This document shows positions 58,005-64,000 of a stretch of 64,000 nt of DNA, in pieces (the first letter of the stretch is position 1; each line of letters opens with the position of its first letter). The notes below the pieces were generated by a model, which was not told the DNA's origin, did not search any database, and saw only the letters and a list, made by a program, of their open reading frames with translations. Source of the stretch: an uncultured Desulfobacter sp. (lineage in GTDB: Bacteria; Desulfobacterota; Desulfobacteria; Desulfobacterales; Desulfobacteraceae); assembly GCF_963665355.1 (NCBI RefSeq), contig NZ_OY762229.1:3410001-3474000 (forward strand), in the 5' to 3' direction. The position numbers were made by a program, and so were the translations under genes.

Positions 58005-58877
58005 TCAAATATTGCGGCCATCCAGACCGGCAAGGGTGCCGTACATGGAAGGACGTCTGTCCCGGAAGAGCCCCCAGCCTGCCCGCATGTTTTCAATCTC
58101 CTTGAAATCAAAGGAGGCGATTTTTATATCTTCGGTGCTGCGGTCGCACTGGACAAGTATTTCTCCGGTGTTGCCGGTGATAAAAGAGGTGCCGTAAAAG
58201 GTCATTTCAACATCCTGGTCCCTTTCCGTACCAATGCGGTTGGAGGCACATACCGGAACCACATTGGCTGCTGAATGGCCCTGCATGGTCCGTTGCCAGT
58301 GGGGCTGGGAATCATATCCGGGCATTTTGGGTTCCGAACCAATGGCCGTGGGATAGAGCAGGATATCGGCCCCCTTCAGCGCCATGCTGCGGGCGCACTC
58401 GGGAAACCACTGGTCCCAGCAGATGCCCACCCCCACCTTGCCGAATCGGGTGGGCCACACCTTGAAACCGGTATCCCCCGGGCTGAAATAGAATTTTTCT
58501 TCATAGCCCGGTCCCTGGGGAATGTGGGTTTTGCGATAGATCCCCATGACTGTGCCGTCGGCGTCAATCATGGCCACACTGTTGAAATAGGCCTGGTTGG
58601 CCCGCTCAAAAAAGCTGATGGGCAGAACAACCCCAAGCTCTTTGGCCAGGGCGGAAAACCGTTGGATCAGATCACTTTCGCCGTACTCCTGGGCCAGGGA
58701 AAAACAGGCTAAATCCTGAACCTTGCAGAAGTAGGGCCCTGCAAACAGCTCCTGGAGCAGGATGATGTTCGCACCTTTGGCAGCCGCGTCCCTGATAATC
58801 CTTTCCGCCTTTTTTACGTTGGTGTCATAACTGTTGCTGCAGGCCATCTGGGTGACCGCGACGTTTACTTTTTCCAT
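58005..58877 (-). CDS. aguB: N-carbamoylputrescine amidase
   Basis: A 290-residue nitrilase-superfamily hydrolase. The Glu-Lys-Cys triad is visible as Glu in IILLQELFAGPYFC, Lys in GIYRKTHIPQGPGYEEKFYF and Cys in VGVGICWDQWFPECARSMAL. The long GPGYEEKFYFSPGDTGFKVW stretch is characteristic of AguB. It hydrolyses N-carbamoylputrescine to putrescine, CO2 and ammonia. I prefer ATG 58877 (CCGGAG five bases upstream) over GTG 58883. It lies directly downstream of agmatine deiminase (17-bp gap), the preceding step. Confidence 0.92.
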   Translation of the reverse strand: MEKVNVAVTQMACSNSYDTNVKKAERIIRDAAAKGANIILLQELFAGPYFCKVQDLACFSLAQEYGESDLIQRFSALAKELGVVLPISFFERANQAYFNSVAMIDADGTVMGIYRKTHIPQGPGYEEKFYFSPGDTGFKVWPTRFGKVGVGICWDQWFPECARSMALKGADILLYPTAIGSEPKMPGYDSQPHWQRTMQGHSAANVVPVCASNRIGTERDQDVEMTFYGTSFITGNTGEILVQCDRSTEDIKIASFDFKEIENMRAGWGLFRDRRPSMYGTLAGLDGRNI

Positions 58878-58894
58878 GTTCACTCCGGTTGAGA

Positions 58895-60001
58895 TTAAAA
58901 TGGTGACAGGGCTCTCCCCGATGGCTGCTGCTGGGTAATGCAGTGTATCCCGCCGCCGCCGGCAAAAAGAGGCAGGCTTGGAATCTGGATAATGGTGCGG
59001 TCCGGGAAAATGTCCTTCATGATCTGTTTTGCCTGATCATCTGCAGGATCGTTAAACGCGGACATGATGACGGCACCGTTGGCCATGTAATAATTGATGT
59101 AGGAGAGATCCATACGTTCGCCTTTCCATTTCCGGGGAGCCGGCTGGGGAATATCCATGATTTTTATGGCATTCCCGGCGGCATCAACGGCCCCTTCAAG
59201 TCTTTGTCTGGCATCCTGGATCACAGCAAAATTGGGGTCATCCGGATCGGTGCAGTTATTCAGCAAAATCAGTCCGGGCCGGGCAAAGGTCGCCAGAATA
59301 TCCACATGGCCCGTGGTTTCATCCCCTTCAAGGCCGTTGCCCAGCCACAATACTTTGTCAATGCCGAGATATGTTTTAAAAAGGGCCTGGAAATCTTTTC
59401 TGGTGTATCCCACATTGCGTTTGGGGTCCAGAAGGCACTGTTCGGTGGTGATCAGTGTGCCCTGGCCGTCCACATGGATGGAGCCGCCTTCCAGTATAAA
59501 GGGGGCTGTGTACCGCCGCATGGACAGATGACGAAGGATTTCAATGGCCATACCCTCATCGCAGGGGCCAGTGATGGGGTAGTGGCCCCATCCGGTAAAT
59601 ACCCAGTCAATCCCGGCCACATTTCCCTTTGTATCCCGTACAAAGGTGGGTGCGCTGTCCCTGGCCCAGGAGTCAAAGCAGGTGGCATTGACCAGGGTCA
59701 CGGCATTGCCCAGAAGTTTTTCGGCTTCACCGCGCTGGTCCGGGTTGACCAGCATATAAACCGGTTCAAAGTCGGCAATGGCCCGGGCCACCTTGGCAAA
59801 GGTTGCTTTGGCTTCGGGCAGCACACCCTTGAAGCACTCCTCCGAGCACGGCCACACCATCCAGCAGGCATCATGGTTTTCCCATTCGGCCGGCATGACA
59901 AGCCCGTCACTTTGGGGGGTACGCACAGGGATTGAGAAAAAACCGTTTGCAGGGGGGCCTGCCAAAGGATGTTCCCCCTTGATTTGTATCAGTTGTGTCA
60001 T
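58895..60001 (-). CDS. aguA: Agmatine deiminase
   Basis: A 368-residue PAD-family deiminase. Signature segments are MPAEWENHDACWMVWP, FDSWARDSAPTFV, LEGGSIHVDGQGTLITTEQC, the His/Asp region GDETTGHVDILATFARPG, and the catalytic Cys in AGGGGIHCITQQQP. It converts agmatine to N-carbamoylputrescine and ammonia. Length and motifs are complete. An arginine decarboxylase, which would supply agmatine, is not in the window, so exogenous agmatine may be the substrate. Confidence 0.93.
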   Translation of the reverse strand: MTQLIQIKGEHPLAGPPANGFFSIPVRTPQSDGLVMPAEWENHDACWMVWPCSEECFKGVLPEAKATFAKVARAIADFEPVYMLVNPDQRGEAEKLLGNAVTLVNATCFDSWARDSAPTFVRDTKGNVAGIDWVFTGWGHYPITGPCDEGMAIEILRHLSMRRYTAPFILEGGSIHVDGQGTLITTEQCLLDPKRNVGYTRKDFQALFKTYLGIDKVLWLGNGLEGDETTGHVDILATFARPGLILLNNCTDPDDPNFAVIQDARQRLEGAVDAAGNAIKIMDIPQPAPRKWKGERMDLSYINYYMANGAVIMSAFNDPADDQAKQIMKDIFPDRTIIQIPSLPLFAGGGGIHCITQQQPSGRALSPF

Positions 60002-60063
60002 TGTATTTTTTTTATGACTCCGAAAAAGGGTGTGGAAGCCAAGGCCCCCACACTTTTATATCA

Positions 60064-61482
60064 TTAAACTGTCGTATTAATCATTACATGCTTTGTCACC
60101 AGATAATCGCCCACGGCTTCGGCGGACAGATCCTTGCCGAAACCGGACTGTTTGAACCCGCCGTGGGGAGCCTCGGAAACAAGGGGCAGGTGATCGTTTA
60201 CCCACACGCATCCGAACTCCAGGCCCTTTGCCACGCGCATGGCACGCGCCACGTCCCGGGTAAAGACCGAAGATGCCAGGCCAAATACCGTATCATTGGC
60301 CATGGCAAGACCCTGGGCCTCTTCTTTAAAGGACTGGACGGTAATCACAGGGCCAAACACCTCTTTTTGAATAATTTCGGAATCCTGGGCCACGTTGTCA
60401 ATCACTGTGGGGGCGTAAAAATAGCCCGGTCCATCCAGGATTTTGCCGCCGCACAGCACGTTGGCACCGGCTGCTTTGGCGCGCTGGACAAAGCCGTCCA
60501 CCGCAAGCATATGTTCCCTGGAGATCATGGAGCCCATCATGGTTTCACTGTCAAAGGGATTGCCCACCTTGACCGCTTCCATGTCCGCCACAAGTTTGGC
60601 CGTAACTTCCTTGACAATGGATTCATGGCAGATGAGCCGGGTGGCTGCGGTGCAGTCCTGACCGGAGTTGCAGAATGCCCCCAAAGATGCCTTGGCCGCC
60701 ACAAGATCGGGATCGGCATCACCGAAGACCAGCACCGGGGCCTTGCCGCCCAGTTCCAGATGAACCCGTTTGATGGATTCGGCGGAACTTTGCATGATGG
60801 CCGCACCTGTGCTGGTGGCGCCGGTGACCGAGATCATTCGGATGTCTTTATGATTTACAAGGGCCGGACCCACATTGCCGGTGATCACGTTGACAACCCC
60901 GTCCGGGATACCGGCTTTTTTACACAGTTCCCCCAGCATAAGCGAGGTGCGCGGTGTCAGGGATGCCGGTTTTAAAACAGTGGTGCAGCCGGCGGCAAGG
61001 GCCGGACCGATTTTCCATACAGCCATGAGCAACGGATAGTTCCAGGGCGCAATCTGGCCCACCACACCTACGGGTTCCCGGCGGTAGACAGTGGTGTAAC
61101 CACTGGTGTATTCTCCGGCATGGCGGCCGGCATTGTCCCGGGCTGCGCCTGAAAAAAAGCGCATGTTATCGATACAGAAGGGAAGATCCCCGCCAAGGCT
61201 TATCATTGCATAGGGTTTGCCGGTGTCCTCACTCTCTATTCTGGCCAGTTCTTCCATATTTTCCTGCATAAGATCGGCCAGTTTCCACATCAGCATGCTG
61301 CGGTCCCGGGGCGGCATGGCGCTCCATGCCGGAAAGGCGGCCTTTGCTGCGGCAACGGCTTTTTCCACATCAGGAGCGCCTGCTTTGGCCACCTGGGCAA
61401 TAACCTGGCCGGTTGCCGGATTTTCCACATCCAGAACGCCTTGTGATCCATCACACCATTGTCCGTTAATCCAAAGTTTCAT
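60064..61482 (-). CDS. patD: Gamma-aminobutyraldehyde dehydrogenase
   Basis: A 472-residue aldehyde dehydrogenase starting MKLWINGQWCDGSQGVLDVE. PVGVVGQIAPWNYPLLMAVW and SVTGATSTGAAIMQSSAESI bind NAD; the base Glu is in HLELGGKAPVLVFGDADPDL and the catalytic Cys in FCNSGQDCTAATRLICHES. The GQDCTA context is typical of aminobutyraldehyde/betaine aldehyde dehydrogenases (PatD/Prr). It oxidises 4-aminobutanal, the product of putrescine transamination, to GABA. It is 27 bp downstream of the aminotransferase gene, on the same strand. Confidence 0.88.
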   Translation of the reverse strand: MKLWINGQWCDGSQGVLDVENPATGQVIAQVAKAGAPDVEKAVAAAKAAFPAWSAMPPRDRSMLMWKLADLMQENMEELARIESEDTGKPYAMISLGGDLPFCIDNMRFFSGAARDNAGRHAGEYTSGYTTVYRREPVGVVGQIAPWNYPLLMAVWKIGPALAAGCTTVLKPASLTPRTSLMLGELCKKAGIPDGVVNVITGNVGPALVNHKDIRMISVTGATSTGAAIMQSSAESIKRVHLELGGKAPVLVFGDADPDLVAAKASLGAFCNSGQDCTAATRLICHESIVKEVTAKLVADMEAVKVGNPFDSETMMGSMISREHMLAVDGFVQRAKAAGANVLCGGKILDGPGYFYAPTVIDNVAQDSEIIQKEVFGPVITVQSFKEEAQGLAMANDTVFGLASSVFTRDVARAMRVAKGLEFGCVWVNDHLPLVSEAPHGGFKQSGFGKDLSAEAVGDYLVTKHVMINTTV

Positions 61483-61509
61483 ATTGTATACTCCTTATAA
61501 TAAGGGTTT

Positions 61510-62868
61510 TTAATTGCTATCTTTAATTTCCTGGAACACCTCTTCCATGACGGCAAGGGCCCGGTCCAGGGTCTCCATGGGGATGTTCAGCGCCGGTTCA
61601 AACCGGATGCATTTGGCGTTGGACAAGGTTCCGGAGGTGATGACACCCCGGGAAAAGAGTCCTGCGGCCAAATGGTAGCCGACCTCGTCGGAGACAAATT
61701 CCATACCGATGAGAAGACCTCTGCCTGTCACATTGTTCAGAATGCCGGGATAGGCTTCTTTTAGCTCATTGAGGCGTTTCATCACGTACTCCCCTTTTTG
61801 GGCGGCCTGTTCGACAAGACCTTCCTCCTGCAGCACGGTGATGGCCGCAAGGGCTGAGGCGCAGGCCAGGGGGTTGCCGCCGGTGGTGGTGGTGTGCATA
61901 AAGGGGTTGGGTTCCATGACTTCCCAGATGTCATGGGTGGAGAAAAATCCGGACAGGGGGACAACCCCGCCGCCAAGGGCCTTGCCGAAGCACATGATGT
62001 CTGGCGTCACATTCCAGTGGTCCACGCCGAAAAGTTTGCCGGTGCGGCCGAAGCCGGTCTGGACTTCATCGGCGATGAGGAGTACGCCGTAATGGTCGCA
62101 AAGTTCCCGCAGGCGGGGCCAGAAATCATCCGGCGGCACAATGGCACCGGCCTCGCCCTGGATGGGCTCGGCCACGATGGCGGCAATGCCGTTGCCCACC
62201 TGTTTGCTGGTTTTCAGCAGGCGCTCCACTTCATCAGCATCGCCAAAGGGGGCATGCTGCACCCCTTCCAGCAGGGGCAGCAGAGGCTGGCGGAAGACAT
62301 TTTTGCCCATGAGGGAAAGCGAACCCAGGGTCTTTCCGTGAAACCCCTTGAGCATGGCGATAAACCCCTTGTTGCCGGTATACAGTTTAGCAAGTTTCAT
62401 GGCGCCTTCCACAGCTTCTGTGCCGGAGTTGGCAAAAAAACCGTACTGGATCTCGCCCGGGGTCAGCATGCCCAGGACCTGTGCCAGCTTTGCCCGCAAA
62501 GGGTCCAGCATCTCCTGGCTGTACTGGGGGCTTCTGTCCAGCTGGGCTTTTACAGCCTCTACAATTTTGGGGTGCCGGATGCCATAGGAGTAAAGACCGA
62601 AACCGCCGAGCAGATCAATATATTCACGTCCAAGAATGTCTTTGAGAATGGAGCCCTGCCCAGTCCACTCCGTGACGGCAAAACTTCCTTCTTCGGTGAC
62701 CGATTTGCGGTATTCGAGGAATCCTTTGTTGACATGGTTCCGGAAGTTGGCCACCGTCTCTTTGGCCACTGCTTCCCGCTCCTGCCGGGTAATATCCGCG
62801 TCATTTTTTTTAATCAGGTCAACATACTTGTTTGCTTCCGTGAAAGCGCTTGTAATATCCCTGCTCAT
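61510..62868 (-). CDS. patA: Putrescine aminotransferase
   Basis: A 452-residue class III PLP aminotransferase. The reading frame extends 73 codons further upstream, but ATG 62868 (MSRDITSAFTEANKYVDLIK) with AAAGGAACGG before it fits the YgjG/PatA start. Characteristic segments: FLEYRKSVTEEGSFAVTEW, FFANSGTEAVEGAMKLAKLY, LLIADEVQTGFGRTGKLFGV and the PLP Lys in MCFGKALGGGVVPLSGF. It transaminates putrescine (or cadaverine) to the aminoaldehyde. It is the first enzyme gene after the polyamine-binding protein, in a consistent minus-strand order. Confidence 0.9.
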   Translation of the reverse strand: MSRDITSAFTEANKYVDLIKKNDADITRQEREAVAKETVANFRNHVNKGFLEYRKSVTEEGSFAVTEWTGQGSILKDILGREYIDLLGGFGLYSYGIRHPKIVEAVKAQLDRSPQYSQEMLDPLRAKLAQVLGMLTPGEIQYGFFANSGTEAVEGAMKLAKLYTGNKGFIAMLKGFHGKTLGSLSLMGKNVFRQPLLPLLEGVQHAPFGDADEVERLLKTSKQVGNGIAAIVAEPIQGEAGAIVPPDDFWPRLRELCDHYGVLLIADEVQTGFGRTGKLFGVDHWNVTPDIMCFGKALGGGVVPLSGFFSTHDIWEVMEPNPFMHTTTTGGNPLACASALAAITVLQEEGLVEQAAQKGEYVMKRLNELKEAYPGILNNVTGRGLLIGMEFVSDEVGYHLAAGLFSRGVITSGTLSNAKCIRFEPALNIPMETLDRALAVMEEVFQEIKDSN

Positions 62869-63188
62869 TTTAATTCCGTTCCTTTTCTCCTGTTTTGTTT
62901 TAAATTTGGTCGCCGGCTGATTGCCGGTCCCTTCATGTTTTGTAATGACCGGATCCTGGTTGGAGAGACCGAAGGTCCAGTCCGTATCCATTATAAATTT
63001 TTTATAAATCTTTCTATTGTAAAATTTGCCTTCGGCAAAAACGTGTTCAATGTTGATTTTGCACATATCTTTGGGGGGCAACTGCATACGGGTTGCGGTG
63101 AAGAACGATGAATTCGGCCTTCATTCAGGCTGATACCTTGTAAATTGGTAAAAAGTGTTTTCATTTACGATTCAAATAACGTCGCCAG

Positions 63189-63310
63189 GTTCGGATGGAG
63201 ACTTACCCGGATGCAAGGCGCAAGGACCGTTGTAACCGGAGCAACTTCATGGTTATGAGGATTACAACGGTCCGCAGCAACGCCGCAGATGGGTGAGTAC
63301 CCGTCCAAAC
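63189..63310. repeat. Long imperfect palindrome after the polyamine-binding protein gene
   Basis: Arms of about 46 bp (63189-63234 and 63265-63310) pair imperfectly; the innermost 12 bp are exact (GGACCGTTGTAA / TTACAACGGTCC) and the outer ends match about 16 of 20. It sits 1-2 bp past the binding-protein stop. Likely a dispersed REP- or MITE-type repeat that also acts as an mRNA end or attenuator between the transport and enzyme genes. Confidence 0.7.
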
Positions 63311-63311
63311 A

Positions 63312-64000
63312 CTATCTGGTTTTAATCATTGTCCACAGTTCGTCATAATACCGGTTATCCTTGCCAAGATCGGTGATGAACTCAAGGGTCTTCATAGTCT
63401 CTTCGCTGGGATAAATAGCCGGGTTGGTCAGGTCCTCAGGAGTGATAAATTCCTTGGCAGCCTTGTTCGGGGTGGCATACTGGGTCCAGTTGGAGAGCGC
63501 TGCACCGTTATGGGCATCCAGAACCCAGTTGATGAATGTGTGGGCATAGTCCACATGGGGGGCACCGGCAGGAATGGCCATGTTGTCCGCCCAGATCACG
63601 CCGCCTTCCTTGGGATTGGCAAAGACAACCTGATCGGGGTGGTCCGCCACGGCACGCAGGGCATCCCCATTGTAAACCAGAGCTGCAACGGCAGTGCCTG
63701 CAACCACCTTGGAGCGGCCGCCGGTTCCCACGTCAAACCCGGCAAAGTATTTGCTGGACTTGGTCTCGATCATCATGTCGGCCAGGGCTTTGAGGTCGGT
63801 TTTGTCCAGGGTGTTGACACTTTTGCCCATATACTTCAGGGCAATGCCCAGCATTTCCCGGATGGAGTCAATCATGACCACAGGACCCTTGCGGGAGGCC
63901 GGATCAAAGAACAACGCCGTGGACGCGACATAGTCGGCACCCAGTTTCTTTTTATCATACAGCATGCCCACGGTGCCCCACTGATAAGCTGCTGTGTACT
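63312..64000 (-). CDS. Spermidine/putrescine-binding protein, partial
   Basis: The C-terminal 229 residues of a PotD/PotF-type periplasmic binding protein; its start lies beyond the window. Readable features are YQWGTVGMLYDKKKLGADYV, a VVMIDSIREMLGIALKYMGK segment and, near the end, EGGVIWADNMAIPAGAPHVD with FINWVLDAHNGAALSNWTQY, the conserved polyamine-site Trp/Asp and lid region of PotD/PotF. It would bring putrescine or a related polyamine to the ABC importer and feeds the catabolic genes downstream. Substrate specificity is inferred from context. Confidence 0.88.
   Translation of the reverse strand, partial: YTAAYQWGTVGMLYDKKKLGADYVASTALFFDPASRKGPVVMIDSIREMLGIALKYMGKSVNTLDKTDLKALADMMIETKSSKYFAGFDVGTGGRSKVVAGTAVAALVYNGDALRAVADHPDQVVFANPKEGGVIWADNMAIPAGAPHVDYAHTFINWVLDAHNGAALSNWTQYATPNKAAKEFITPEDLTNPAIYPSEETMKTLEFITDLGKDNRYYDELWTMIKTR

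Overview
The window looks like chromosomal DNA of a mesophilic, anaerobic deltaproteobacterium, most likely a sulfate-reducing Desulfobacteraceae-type organism. This rests on protein resemblance recalled from that group, not on a search. No rRNA, tRNA or CRISPR array was seen. Gene density is high, but four stretches are visibly decayed.

Layout. (1) 0-6.9 kb: a decayed 5'-nucleotidase-like gene; a metalloid/redox cassette (ArsR-type regulator, ArsP-like permease, small CxxC thioredoxin, periplasmic thioredoxin); a thioesterase-HD hydrolase pair; a fused SpmA/SpmB-like Gate protein; an MDR quinone oxidoreductase. (2) 6.9-11.9 kb: an insertion graveyard with a duplicated 3' end of the SpmAB gene, a frameshifted IS5-type transposase, an AT-rich methyltransferase, a truncated Mu/TnsB-type transposase coupled to an intact TnsC-like ATPase, a PEP-CTERM protein fragment and an IS1380-type fragment. 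(3) 11.9-16.6 kb: a YitT/YczE-type membrane protein beside a 47-bp perfect palindrome, an APC permease operon with an outer-membrane protein, and an AraC regulator. (4) 16.9-26 kb: RidA, an ornithine-cyclodeaminase-family protein and a three-subunit flavin/iron-sulfur amine or D-amino-acid/opine dehydrogenase, followed by a convergent general amino-acid ABC transporter (aapJQMP type).

(5) 26.2-42 kb: a complete type I secretion system (TolC, ABC exporter, HlyD) next to its probable substrate, a 1916-residue Ig-like adhesin with six nearly identical 303-bp repeats and a Glu-Pro rod. Downstream, on the same strand, are a GNAT acetyltransferase, two tail-collar (MdpB-type) proteins flanking a DUF6916-like protein, and a large TPR-sulfotransferase. 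This looks like a module that exports and possibly modifies surface proteins. (6) 42-51 kb: two chemoreceptors, a hybrid histidine kinase, succinate-semialdehyde dehydrogenase (gabD) coupled to a broken DUF89/ARMT1 gene, and an AF1514-like protein. (7) 51-56.4 kb: a minus-strand cluster with a three-domain peptidoglycan hydrolase (GH24 lysozyme + peptidoglycan binding + C39-like), a membrane protein and a helical protein (both apparently frameshifted) and a lipoprotein; I do not recognise it as a known system. (8) 56.7-64 kb: gabT, aguB, aguA, an aminobutyraldehyde dehydrogenase, a putrescine aminotransferase and a polyamine-binding protein. With gabD these form a complete route from agmatine through putrescine and GABA to succinate.

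The common theme is uptake and oxidation of amino acids, amines and polyamines, with chemotaxis and surface secretion alongside. Intergenic repeats (a 94-bp pair at 48.7 and 53.4 kb, MITE-like palindromes at 43.8 and 63.2 kb, long hairpins at 12.7, 21.6 and 56.6 kb) suggest an active population of small mobile or structured repeats.
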